Source of the DNA: Tritrichomonas foetus
Taxonomy: Eukaryota > Parabasalia > Tritrichomonadida > Tritrichomonadidae
Direction: 5' to 3'
DNA length: 26,172 nt
Assembly (NCBI GenBank): GCA_001839685.1
Contig: MLAK01001233.1
Location: forward strand, 1-26,172
Under the pieces are notes generated by a model. The model was not told the origin of the DNA, ran no database searches, and was given only the letters and a program-made list of their open reading frames with translations. Shown here piece by piece: positions 1-10,600 of this stretch (within the stretch, counting starts at the first letter, position 1; the number at the start of each line of letters is the position of its first letter). A program made the position numbers and the translations under genes.

Positions 1-948
1 TTTTTCCAAAAATATGGAATAGTATTCAAAACATATTTTTTAGACAATTCAAAATCTCGAAAATGATATTGAAAACGCTCCACATGAAGCAACTTTTTCT
101 TTTATTTAATAATTACTCCCCTTNACAAAGGTTGAAATAATTGACCTTCGTGTGGAATTCCCATGGGGAATCTGGTACAATCCACAAATATTTTTATATT
201 CTCTGAATTTTTTCTGTTCATAAAAATCAATAACAAATGATTTTTTTTATTGATGATATAAAGACCAAAACTAAATAAGATTCATTAATCACATTGGGAT
301 TTTAAAGAATTCTATCCAAAAATTCTTTGTTAATTGAAATTCCTCAATTTCACCATGAAATTTCTCATTTTATTCTCAGAAAAGCAATATTTCTTATTCA
401 AAAAGTATTAGTAATGATATCCTATCAAAACTTTAATGATTCATATTTTTACAATATATTGGAATGTAATCATAATAATCTAAAAACAATAGTTACTACA
501 TGAAAAAAGGTACTTTTTTAATATCAAACTTCTATTTTCCATCTACTTATTAAATTGCTATGCGTAGAATCATAAATCATAATTTTCCATCATCAACTGT
601 GATTATTTCAATTCAATTTCCTAAGCTCACATTTTGAATTATTGTTGTCAGATAATATAATTCGTTCATTGATTATTGATTTTGATTCAATATAAGAACA
701 TTTTAAATTAATATTACTAATTTGAATGTATCATTCAAAATTTCAGGTTTCCCAATTTCATCAATAAACCCAAATTGCATCAAAAAAATCTGGATTTTAT
801 GACTTTTGTATACTATATTGAAATTATTTCAGTAGGATTCGAACATTTTGAATTAATTTTTTTCCTTTTTTCCTCAATTTTTGTAAATTTGAATGACTCC
901 AAAAAGTTGAGATTCACAAATAAATATTCGCTCGTTCATCTTAAAACA
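1..948. other. Left flank without a supported gene
   Basis: The stretch is very AT-rich and dense in stop codons in all frames. Position 124 is an N, so the first part is low-quality sequence. A short island at about 131-205 is richer in G and C and reads as a coding-like frame on +, described under findings, but it is too short to call a gene. The reading frame of the downstream kinase stays open from 775. The stretch 775-948 would encode a Phe/Ile-rich hydrophobic peptide with intergenic-like composition, so I treat it as untranslated. It should hold the kinase promoter. Confidence 0.5.
914..940 (+). promoter_or_regulatory. Candidate trichomonad initiator elements of the kinase gene
   Basis: TCACA at 914-918 fits the Trichomonas initiator consensus TCA(+1)Y(T/A), with its A 33 bases before the ATG at 949. 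TCATC at 936-940 is a near match with its A only 11 bases before that ATG, the more typical spacing. Such pentamers are frequent in AT-rich DNA, so the assignment is weak. Confidence 0.3.
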
Positions 949-2313
949 ATGATCATGCACTCTCCTCCACAAAAGCCATCTAATATCTATCAAATCGGGA
1001 AAACAATCAAAGATTTCATTAAGAGAACTCCGCATCACGCTCGATCAAACAGTGATCAAACCTGTTTTAGAAAATATGAAGAAAAAGCCATCTTATCTGA
1101 AACTCCATCAAAAGCTCCTGTCAATATCACAAGAAATTGCGGCACCGACGACACTCGACTGATCGGTGATTATAAAATTCTCGATCAGATTGCTGAAGGT
1201 GCGACCTCAGTTGTCTATAAAGGTGTTCATAGGCTTTTAAACTTTACTGTCGCCATAAAGATCATAAATAAAGCGGATACCACCAAGATCGTGCCACTTC
1301 ACAAAATATATCGAGAAATTGAAATAATGAAGAGCATCAACCACAAAAATATTGTTGCCTATTTTGATTCATTTGAAATTGATGACAAAATAGTGATTAT
1401 TATGGAGTACGTTTCAAATGGCCCTTCCATAAATCTGCTCAATGGGGGAAATCGACTAAGTGAGGCAAAATTGAAGCTTATGTTTTCACAACTAGTTGAT
1501 GCAGTTGAATATCTCCACAGTAAGAAGATCATCCATCGAGATATCAAAATCGAAAATATTTTGTTGGATCATGATATGAACTACAAACTTGGAGACTTTG
1601 GACTTTCAACTGACCATATTGATAGAAATCAAACCTTCTGCGGCTCGCCTTGCTATGTTGCTCCAGAAGTTGCAATGAAACAGCCTTATGATGAAAGTGC
1701 TGATATTTGGAGTCTTGGTGTAGTTTTATACCTGTTTGCAACTGGGTCATATCCATTTGCTGATAGCAATATCCAAAAGCTGTTTTATAAGATCATTAAT
1801 GAAGATGTCACATTTCCATCATTTGTAGGATCTGATTTATGTGATCTTATTCGCAAAATGCTTGAGAAGGATCCTAAAAATAGAATTACAATTAATGGAA
1901 TTCGAAAACATAAATGGTTTTCGGTAGTTTTGACTTCGCCTAGTCTCCAAACATACATAAGTGAAGAAGAAATGAAAATTAAAATTAAAAATGAATTAGA
2001 AATGCTTGGATTTGAACCAGAAATCATTCAAGATTGCTTCAATAGTGATGATAGAAACTTAAAAGGAATAATTCGGATTTTGAAATACAAAAATGAAAAT
2101 TCCAAAAGAAGAAATAGTTTGCACTGTATTGCTCAAATGAAAGGACCACCAGCAATGATAAAACCAAGAGTTGGAGCACAGATTAGTCATCAAAGTTCAG
2201 CAAAGCCAACTTTCCCATCAATTTCATTAAGAAAAGGAAGGCATTTTGCAATAAATCACTCATCATCAAGTCGAATGCAAACAAGAAATGCAATTCTTAG
2301 CTTGGTAGAGTAG
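949..2313 (+). CDS. Serine/threonine protein kinase, CAMK/SNF1-MARK-like
   Basis: Predicted 454-residue kinase that phosphorylates Ser/Thr on protein substrates, probably in the cytosol. Seen in the sequence, numbered from ATG 949: a glycine loop IAEGATSVVYKG from about residue 81, the VAIK lysine at 104, HRDIKIEN with catalytic Asp198, DFG at 216-218, TFCGSP with Thr229 at the place of the LKB1-type T-loop threonine, and APE at 238-240. All catalytic residues are present, so the kinase should be active. The CGSP-Y-APE signature is typical of the SNF1/AMPK/MARK branch. The first Gly of the loop is Ala. After the catalytic domain, about residues 338-380 hold a helical stretch with MLGF, like the UBA-type segment of AMPK-related kinases, then a basic Ser-rich tail. 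An in-frame ATG at 799 would add 50 hydrophobic residues; I prefer 949 because composition changes there. No partner or pathway can be named. Confidence 0.9.
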   Translation: MIMHSPPQKPSNIYQIGKTIKDFIKRTPHHARSNSDQTCFRKYEEKAILSETPSKAPVNITRNCGTDDTRLIGDYKILDQIAEGATSVVYKGVHRLLNFTVAIKIINKADTTKIVPLHKIYREIEIMKSINHKNIVAYFDSFEIDDKIVIIMEYVSNGPSINLLNGGNRLSEAKLKLMFSQLVDAVEYLHSKKIIHRDIKIENILLDHDMNYKLGDFGLSTDHIDRNQTFCGSPCYVAPEVAMKQPYDESADIWSLGVVLYLFATGSYPFADSNIQKLFYKIINEDVTFPSFVGSDLCDLIRKMLEKDPKNRITINGIRKHKWFSVVLTSPSLQTYISEEEMKIKIKNELEMLGFEPEIIQDCFNSDDRNLKGIIRILKYKNENSKRRNSLHCIAQMKGPPAMIKPRVGAQISHQSSAKPTFPSISLRKGRHFAINHSSSSRMQTRNAILSLVE

Positions 2314-2551
2314 CACCTTTTCTCTGTTTTTTAATTGAGATAATAATACTTGTTCTTTTACATAAATATGTAATATATATATTATAATATGACTAATTTG
2401 TTTTCTTAATTTTGGTTCTATTATAATAGAAAAATAATATGATATATAAATGCAAAATTCAATACATTTATTATTTTTTGCTATTTTTTGGAAAAGATAA
2501 ATAATGAAAAGAAATCGGCAAATATTTAATTTACAAAATATAATTCATGAA
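2314..2551. terminator. Shared 3' region of two convergent genes
   Basis: The kinase (+) and the membrane protein (-) converge on this 238-base spacer. TAAA, the reported trichomonad polyadenylation signal, occurs at 2363-2366 on +, about 50 bases after the kinase stop, and on - shortly after the TGA of the membrane gene. A perfect 14-base AT palindrome lies at 2371-2384. The signal is simple and could arise by chance. Confidence 0.35.
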
Positions 2552-3844
2552 TCAAAAATCACTTGGTCGAGTGTAATATGGATTCTCATTGAAAAGCATA
2601 TCGTGCTCTTTGAATAGGCGGACAGCAATCATTGCCAGCACAGATGGGACAAGGTCAAACAGGAAATATGCAAAAAAGTTCCACACACGGACAGAAGCTG
2701 TTGGTATAGCAACTCCACGATTTTGAGAATTTGTCCAATTTTGGATTGGATTAACTCCGATGTAATTTGTGATATTGAATACCATTCGAATGAAAAATAG
2801 AAGAGTATTGACAACGATGCCAAACCAGCAAAAACTAATGCAAGATGCATCTTCTGGCTGAATAATTGGATATGAAACAGCTCGCATGAGACTGATTGCT
2901 GGACAGACGAAAAATATCATGAGGATGAAATCTGTGCAACCAACCCAAAGAGAAAGTGAACGTTCGGGCTCTTCATTATTAGATTCAAGATCTAAATCAT
3001 TCAACTGCTCTAGAATATTCATTTTGGAATTATCAAAAAAGTGAGTTTGATGATTATTTTTATTATCTTTTCCTTCATGCTTTTGATTAGATTCTAATAA
3101 TTGTAAATCATTATTGCTTTCATTATTATGATTCATATCATTATTGCTTTCATTGTTAATATTGATATCATTATTGTTTCCATTGTTATTATTATGATTC
3201 ATATCATAATTGTTTTCATGATAATTATTCATAGAAATTTTATATTTAGAGTTGAAGGTGATTTTTCGGTTATTTATGATACTCCTGTGCCTAGGTTTAT
3301 CGTTTTTAATGATTTGAGTTGATTTTTCTGAATATTTTCTCAACTTTTGATATAAAATATTTGACTCGTCACTTTTAGTGAATGAGTCATCCTCAACAAC
3401 AATCAAAACAACAACAAGTGCTGTAAAAGTTAGCAAAAATATAATGAAAAGTGATCTGAAAAATTTGATTGCATTCGTTCCTGGATTTTGATAGGTGAAA
3501 AGCAAGTCAAAGAGAATAAGAATCACAAGGCACATTGGAATAAAAAGGAGAATATGATGAACACCAAGGAAAATGATTTTGATGAGTCGGTGATCATATT
3601 CGATTTTCGCAATCGAAATTGTTCCTCTGAAAAGCTGGAAAATGAGAAGAGAGATCCAGAATAAAATGGTTTGATCGAAGAGACAACAGCGTGATTTCGA
3701 CTTCCTCCAGTAAAGGATTAAATAATAGAATGAGAATAACGCGCTAATGTAAAAAAGGATGCCGAGGCCAAGCATTTCCCAAAGGTCGCATCCAATAGCG
3801 GGACTAACAATCGTGCAGGTGAGAGGCGACAAAGTTGGAGCCAT
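2552..3844 (-). CDS. Seven-transmembrane protein, possibly TOM1/THH1/GPR137-like
   Basis: A 430-residue integral membrane protein with seven hydrophobic segments at about residues 25-46, 58-75, 87-116, 129-150, 288-310, 325-348 and 376-400. The third is long enough to include interfacial residues. Between segments 4 and 5 lies a hydrophilic loop of about 135 residues, basic at first, then rich in Asn, then acidic. The layout of segments 1-3 and the last segment (FFAYFLFDLVPSVLAMIAVRL) resemble the THH1/TOM1/TOM3 family and its animal relative GPR137. In that family the last helix has a Y-x-x-x-E-x-x-PS-x-L-V-L pattern and the proteins sit on endolysosomal membranes. This comparison is from memory and tentative. 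The alternative is an unrelated GPCR-like or lineage-specific 7TM protein. No signal peptide is evident; the first segment may act as a signal anchor. The ATG at 3844 is the first of a long open frame. Confidence 0.75.
   Translation of the reverse strand: MAPTLSPLTCTIVSPAIGCDLWEMLGLGILFYISALFSFYYLILYWRKSKSRCCLFDQTILFWISLLIFQLFRGTISIAKIEYDHRLIKIIFLGVHHILLFIPMCLVILILFDLLFTYQNPGTNAIKFFRSLFIIFLLTFTALVVVLIVVEDDSFTKSDESNILYQKLRKYSEKSTQIIKNDKPRHRSIINNRKITFNSKYKISMNNYHENNYDMNHNNNNGNNNDININNESNNDMNHNNESNNDLQLLESNQKHEGKDNKNNHQTHFFDNSKMNILEQLNDLDLESNNEEPERSLSLWVGCTDFILMIFFVCPAISLMRAVSYPIIQPEDASCISFCWFGIVVNTLLFFIRMVFNITNYIGVNPIQNWTNSQNRGVAIPTASVRVWNFFAYFLFDLVPSVLAMIAVRLFKEHDMLFNENPYYTRPSDF
3104..3229 (-). 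repeat. Asn-rich low-complexity loop inside the 7TM gene
   Basis: Residues 206-247 of the membrane protein consist mainly of Asn with Asp, Ser, His, Met and Glu. The imperfect unit NNESNND-MNH recurs. At DNA level these are short imperfect repeats of cattattg- and attcatatc-type words. The tract lies in the predicted loop between segments 4 and 5, where a length change would be tolerated. Replication slippage is the likely origin. Confidence 0.7.
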
Positions 3845-4403
3845 TCCGAAAAATCGATCGTGTAAAAAATAATCTATAGATCAGATTTATGATAGGAAAC
3901 TTTTTGAATATTATTGGCCATATAAACATTAAAAAAATAACAGATTGAATCAAAAGAAAGATTGATAAAGGACTTCAGCTTTATCAGTAACTCAGATTCA
4001 TCATGAAAGTTGGTATTTATCATTAGTAACCACCCTGATCAATGATTACGCCTTTAGTTTCACTTTCTGTTGATTTATTAATAGAATTTGTGCAACAAAA
4101 ATAATCGAAAAACGATTGTCACTTTTCATCAGTAAACTTGAGGTGTTTATAAATCATATCGCTAAACCAGAATGTTGTCATTTTCATCAGATGACTGTTC
4201 AATTTGTCATTTTTCATCTTTCTGTTACAGAAAATCATCCTTTTGAACTTCTATATGTTGATACTCACATTGAAGAATCCCTCACGAAAAATTTCATCAG
4301 CAATTCTTATCATTATTGATGGTGACAATATAATGTTCATCACTCAATGACTAAATCTAGAATCATCATTCTGGATATAAACCAAATGAATTTGTATGAT
4401 TTT
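3845..4403. other. Spacer upstream of the 7TM gene
   Basis: No supported gene. It must contain the promoter of the 7TM gene. On -, TCATA with its A at 3890 fits the initiator consensus, 46 bases before the ATG, but this is weak. From about 4116 to 4219 three copies of a 16-17 base motif TTGTCAyTTTTCATC(A/T) occur; see the repeat entry. A frame open at 4116-4319 on + starts with TTG, shows no domain and looks accidental. Confidence 0.5.
4116..4219 (+). repeat. Three dispersed copies of a TTGTCA-TTTTCATC motif
   Basis: TTGTCACTTTTCATCAG at 4116-4132, TTGTCATTTTCATCAG at 4175-4190 and TTGTCATTTTTCATCT at 4204-4219 are near-identical direct repeats. They lie 270-380 bases upstream of the 7TM start, in the spacer after the giant gene. 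They may be a regulatory motif cluster or a relic of local duplication. No function is assigned. Confidence 0.45.
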
Positions 4404-4576
4404 AATATACAAAAGATAAAGTAATATAAAGAAAGATTAAGTTATATACAATAGATAAAGTAATATTCAATAGATAAAGTAATATTCAATAGATAAAGTA
4501 ATATTCAATAGATAAAGTAATATACAAAAGATAAAGTAATATAAAGAAAGATAAAACTATATAAAAAAGATAAAGT
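4404..4576. repeat. 19-bp tandem repeat array (about 9 units)
   Basis: Consensus unit AATATTCAATAGATAAAGT. Units run 4404-4422, 4423-4442, 4443-4461, 4462-4480, 4481-4499, 4500-4518, 4519-4537, 4538-4558 and 4559-4576. The middle units (4462-4518) are identical to each other. The first and seventh are identical variants with TACAAAAG, and the second and eighth share the AAAGAAAG variant. The array begins 60 bases beyond the stop codon of the giant gene. Confidence 0.9.
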
Positions 4577-4595
4577 ATTGAAGTATATCTAACAT

Positions 4596-4599
4596 TTTA
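4596..4599 (-). terminator. Candidate polyadenylation signal TAAA of the giant gene
   Basis: On - the sequence TTATAAAATG places a TAAA about 37 bases after the TAA stop of the giant gene and before the tandem array. TAAA is the reported trichomonad signal. The motif is short, so chance is possible. Confidence 0.35.
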
Positions 4600-4635
4600 T
4601 AATATAATTCTACATCTTGAAAAGAGAATCTTCCA

Positions 4636-7600
4636 TTAATGAACATTAAAAGTTAGAAATCTGCGGAATTCTAATTCTTTCGCATGTTCAGCGTCTTTAA
4701 ACAATTCTCTAGTTTTCTCCAAATTCTCTTCATAGGAATTCATCAAAAGCGCAATACTTTCATTTAATTCTGAATTCTCATTTTTGATTTTCTCATTTTC
4801 GGCTTTGAGCATTCGAATCGCATGGCGAGCAACTTTCATGGCTTTCTTATGTTCCACATTCTCTGTATTTTCATTTTGACATTCAATTTGAACTACATCA
4901 ATTTGTGAGAAAGATAATAATTTTGAATGAATATTCTTTTCATTTAGTTCTATTTTTCCGGTATTTTGATCTTCAATTTGACCGTCAAGCTCCATTAAAT
5001 CCTTTTCTTGATCTTTACGCAATTTCTCTTCGAGATCTTTCATTTCTTTGTCCTTTTTAGATAATAAAAGTTTATTTTCTTTTAGAATTTGCTTCATGTT
5101 TTGAATTTCGTTTTCATTCTCGGAAAGTTGATTTTCCAAATTTGCAATCTGAGATTCTTTTTGCGAAACAATTCCAGCTTGAATGGAAATTTGTTTTTCA
5201 AATGATTGCTTAAGTTTATTCATTTCTTCTTCTTTCGATTGAAGTATTACATCGATTTTGTCTTGATTAGAGCTGTGTGAAATAAAATTCTCAGTTTGAT
5301 TCGATTTTAGTTGATCCAATTGAGTTTTTAGGTCATTGATTTCTTTTTGGCTGCTTTTAAGTTGGTTTTGGAGCTCCTCTTTTGCTTGTTCAGCTTCTGC
5401 TGAAATTGCTTCAATGGTTGTTTCAACGTCTGCTTCAAAAACTCGAAGATCGGCGATTTCTGCTTCAAGTAAAGTGTTTTTCTTCTGAAGCTGTTCAATT
5501 AAAAAGTTTTCACGATGTGTGTTTTCGATACTGACATCTCTGTTTTTCATTTCTTCAATATTTGGTTGAATAATTTCTTCACTGACATGAACTAAATTCA
5601 AACAAATTTTCTTATCTGTAATATTTGGAGAAATAATGTTTGTATTTATAGTACTACTATTCTGAATAATATGAAGATTGCTTCCATCATTGCTTTCTTT
5701 AGTGTCAATGTTCATGTCATTTGTATTCATTGTTTGACTGATGGCACGGAGCTCATGAATTTGAGAAGTGAGCAAGTTAATTTGGAGCGATTGATTTTCT
5801 TTTGCTTGGAGAAGTTCTTTAATTTGATTTTCTAGGTTTTGCTTCTCGTTTAGAATGTTATCTGTGTCGATTTGCATATTTAGCATTTTTGTGTTTAATG
5901 AATCAGATTCGGCTTTAGCTTGTTTCAGCTTTTTGTGAAGTTCTTTTCTTTCAATCTCTTTTGCTCTTACATTTTCAGAGAGTTCGTTCAAAGTCTTTTG
6001 CGCTTGAATATTTTCATTGTTGTTTTCATTTCGCAAATTTTCATTTTCGTTGGATAAAATGTCATTTGTTTTTTGAAGATTTTGAATCAACTTTTCATTT
6101 TGGGTTTTTTCGAAAGCGAAATCTGTTTCTTTTTGGCCCAAAATTTTCTTTAGTGATGAATTTTCATTTTCTAGATTTTGGATTTTAGTTTTTAGTTCGA
6201 AATCATTCGATTTTTGGTTTTCTTCACTTTGTTTTAATTGAATTTGAAGATTATCATTTTGATTTCTTAATTCACTGATTTGATTTTGAAGATTTTCGGT
6301 GAATTTTTGGTTATCATTTTGTAGATTCTTTAATTTATTCAAATCTTCCAATAAAATTAGTTTTTCATTCAGCAATTCAGAAATTTGACAATTGGAGTTT
6401 TGTATTTCTTCTTTATTTTGATCTAACAAAGATTGTGTGTCGCGAATTTGAGTCTGAAGAATTTGAATTTCAGAAAGTTTGTTCGAAACTTCATTTTCAT
6501 TGTCTTGAAGATTTCTTTCTAAAGATTCAGTTTGCTTCTTTGATTTTTGCATTTCACTTTCAATTTCAATTAATTGGCACTTTGTTGTTTCTATATTATT
6601 TTTGGATTCTTCCAACTGAGATTCTAAAATTTGATTGCGGCCTTCGAATTCTATTAATTGGGATTTCAATTCGTTATTTCTTAATTCTGTTTCTTGGAGT
6701 TGAGATTTCAATAAAAGATTTGTTGATTCAAGCTTGGAAATTTTATTCATTAGTTCTTCTTTTTCTTCAACTTTCTTAATCTCTTCATCTGTTGTGAATA
6801 AAGTTGTTGTTCTTTCTTGCTCAGCTAGAAGTTGATTTTGAAGGATTTCAATTTCATCTGTTTTCTTGTGAAGTTCTGTTTCTTTGTCTTGAAGAGTCGA
6901 TTCGATTGTTTCAAATTGAGATTTAATTGTTTCATTGTTCTTTTCAAGTTCATCAATTTGAGATTTCAAAGTTTGATTTTCAAATTTGATTTCTTCAAGC
7001 TGTGATTGAATTAATCGAGTTTGATTTTCAGATTCTTCTAATTGTGATTGTAATGTTTGATTTGTATTTTCTAGTGTCAAAATTGTGGATTTCATGGCTT
7101 CATTTGATGTTTCATTTTCTTGATTTTCAAGTTGATTTTGAAGTGTTTCAAGCTCAATATCTTTATTTATAAGTTCTTTTTCTTTTTCTTGAATGGTTGT
7201 TTCCAACGATTCTATCTGAGCTTTCAACACTTGACTATTGTCTTCTGCTGAATCTAGTTGTGATTTAAGATCTTGAATTTGATTTTCTTCTTCTTCTAAC
7301 TTATATTTGAGTTTTTGATTGTTGCTCTCGATTTCTTCTATTTGGGATTTCAATGATTTGTTGGCAGTTTCAAGTGTTTCTACGTTTGAGTTCATCAATT
7401 CTTTCATAGCTTCATGATCTTTCGATTCAAGCTGACTTTTAATGATTTCAATTTCATTAAGTTTGTCTTGAATTTGATTGTCTTTATCTTGAAGAGTTGT
7501 TTTGAATGTTTCTATTTGGGAAATGAAAGCTTGATTCTTATTTTCAGCTTCCTCCAATTGTGTCTGTAAATCTTTGTTTCTATTTTCAATTTCTACAATT

Positions 7601-10600
7601 TGGATTTTCATTAGGTTCTCTTTCTCTTCAGCTGCATTAGTTTGTTCTTCTTGATGATTAAATAGGAATTGGTTGCTCATTTCAAGTTGGGTTTGAAGAG
7701 TTTCGATTTCAGCAGTTTTATTTTCAATTTCAATTTCTTTGTCTTGAAGAGTTGTTTCCAATGCTTTTAGTTGAGAGTTTAATATTTCATCATTCATTTT
7801 TGCTTGTTCTAAATGAGATTTAAAGGTTTGATTTGTTGTTTCAAGTTCTTCTAATTGTGTCTTTAAGTATTCATTAGTAGATTCGAGAGAAGATATTTTC
7901 AATTTGATTTCATCATTTAGATCTGAGCCAATTTGTTGAATACCTTCTTGTTGACTTTGAAGAGTTTCAATTTCTATTTCTTTGTGATGAAGTTCAGTCT
8001 CTTTTTCTTGAACAATTGTTTCTAAACTAGTTATTTGAGTTCTTAATTCTTCATTTTCATTTGTTAATTCCGTCAATCGTGTTTGGAAAACATTATTTTG
8101 TTGTTGAAGTTCATCATTCGTTGAAATTAAAACGGTAGTGACTTTGTTTTGTTCATTTAAAGAAAATTGGTTCGATGTTTCAAGTTGACTTTGAAGTGTT
8201 TCGATTTCAATGTCTTTATTCATGAGCTCATTCTCTTTGTCTTGAAGGGTAGTTTCTAATCCTTCAATTTGTGATCGGAATTTTGCAAAATCGGCTTCGT
8301 GATTTTCCAATTGTAATTTCAAGCTATTAATAGTATTCTCATATTCAGAAATTTCGGATTTAGTTGATGTTGGTGTTGGTGTTGGTGTTGGTGTTGGTGT
8401 TTGATTTTCATTGAATGGTTCATGTATTTCTTCTTCGGTCATTTCTTCGACAATTTCTTTACTAAATGTTTTTTCATGTGTGTCTTTATTTTCGGTTAAT
8501 GTTTTAATTGTATCTTCATATTCATTTACTTTGGACTTAAATTGAATTAAAGCAATAGAGGATTCTTGAATATTTGTTTCCAAAGTTTCAATTTTGGCTG
8601 TTAACGCCTCAGCTTCATTTTCTCTATTTTCTAACTGTGACTTTAATAAAATGCACTCATACTTTATCTCTTCTAATTGGGATTCCAAAGTTTGGTTGGT
8701 AATTTCCTTTTCATTTACTTGATTGTGTAATTGTTGATTCTGGTTTTCAATTTCTGTTAATTGTGAATTCAATGCTTGAAGATGAATATCATAATTGTTT
8801 TGCTTCAGTTGGAATTCTTGATTTGTATTGTCAAGTTGATTTTGAATGGATTCAATATCATGACGCTTATTTTGAAGTTCAGTTTCTTTGTCTTGAAGTG
8901 TCATTTCTAATATTTCAATTTGAGATTTAAGTGTTGTATTGTTCGTTTCAAATTCGTCTAATTGTGATTTCAATTCATTATTTATAGTTTCAAGTGTGAC
9001 AATATTCGATTTCATTTCACCATTGATCTCTTTCTCCTCACTTTCCTCAAGTTGGCTTTGAAGTGTTTCAATTTCAATATCTTTGTTTTGAATTTCATTT
9101 TCTTTTTCTTGAAGTGAATTCTCTAAAGCTTCAATCTTCTTCATAAGCGTGTTATTAGTAGTTTCATCTCCAACTAATTGCGATTTTAAGAGTTCATTAT
9201 TCTTTTCAGCTATTTCAAGCTTAGATATAACAGATTGATGTATATTTTCAGAATCTTTCAACTGTGATTTTAATTCTTGGTTATTATTTTCAACTTCCTC
9301 AAGCTGCGATATTAAAATATGATTTTGGTTATTAGCATTTTCTAGCTGTGATTGTAATTCTTGATAAGCGGTTTCTATATTCAATATGTTAGTGCCCCTC
9401 ATATTTAGTTGTTGATTTTCATTATTACGTTTGTCATCATTATCAAGTTTGTTTTGAAGTGTTTCAATTTCATTATCTTTGTTCATGATTTCTCTTTCTT
9501 TTTCTTGAATGATTGTTTCCAACGTTTCGATTTGACCTTTTAAGATTTCATTTACCTTTTCGGAATCTTCTAACTGTGATTTTAATGTTTGATCAGCGGT
9601 TTCTAGTGTGGAAATATTCAATTTCTCATTCATTGTTTTTTCACTTGAATCAATTTGGCTTTGAAGTGTTTCAATTTGTATGTCTTTGTTCATGATGCTA
9701 TTTTCCTTTTCTTGTAAAGCAGTTTCTAATGCAATTATTCGAGAATTTATTTGTTCTACAGTTTCATTTTGCCCTATTAATGATTGATTTTGTCTTTGTA
9801 TTTCTTCTAACTGAGCAGTTAACTCTTGATTGTGAATTTCATATTCATGTAATCTATTTTCTCTACTTTCCAGTTTGTTTGTTAATTGCTGTGTATTATT
9901 TAAGCAGTCACTTAATTGATCCTTTATTGATTTGTTTTCACTATTGAAAGCTTCTAATTGTGATTCTAAAGCTTTATTGGTTGTCTCAAGAGTCAATAAT
10001 CGAGATTTAAATGTTTCAGGGATTTCATTCCTTTCGCTTGTTTCAAGTTGAATTTGGAGACTTTCGATCTCAATATCTTTGCTCATAACTTCACTTTCTT
10101 TCTCTTGAATAGTAGTCTCTAAGGTATTTATTTTCTTGTGAAGTTCTGTTTCTTTGTCTTGAAGAGTCGATTCGATTGTTTCAAATTGAGATTTAATTGT
10201 TTCATTGTTCTTTTCAAGTTCATCAATTTGAGATTTCAAAGTTTGATTTTCAAATTTGATTTCTTCAAGCTGTGATTGAATTAATCGAGTTTGATTTTCA
10301 GATTCTTCTAATTGTGATTGTAATGTTTGATTTGTATTTTCTAGTGTCAAAATTGTGGATTTCATGGCTTCATTTGATGTTTCATTTTCTTGATTTTCAA
10401 GTTGATTTTGAAGTGTTTCAAGCTCAATATCTTTATTTATAAGTTCTTTTTCTTTTTCTTGAATGGTTGTTTCCAACGATTCTATCTGAGCTTTCAACAC
10501 TTGGATCTTAAGTTCAAATTCGTCTAATTGTTTTTGTAATTCTTCATTTCGATTTTCAATTTCGGCAATCTGAGTTTTCATTTGATTTTCATTCTCTTCT

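Noticed and set aside
775..948. N-terminal extension of the kinase including a hydrophobic segment
   Set aside because: Codon 775 is TTG, and the stretch up to 948 has intergenic-like composition. ATG 799 remains possible, but ATG 949 fits the change in composition and an initiator-like site 11 bases upstream.
4404..4576. CRISPR-like array
   Set aside because: The units are adjacent with no unique spacers, so this is a plain tandem repeat in a eukaryotic context.
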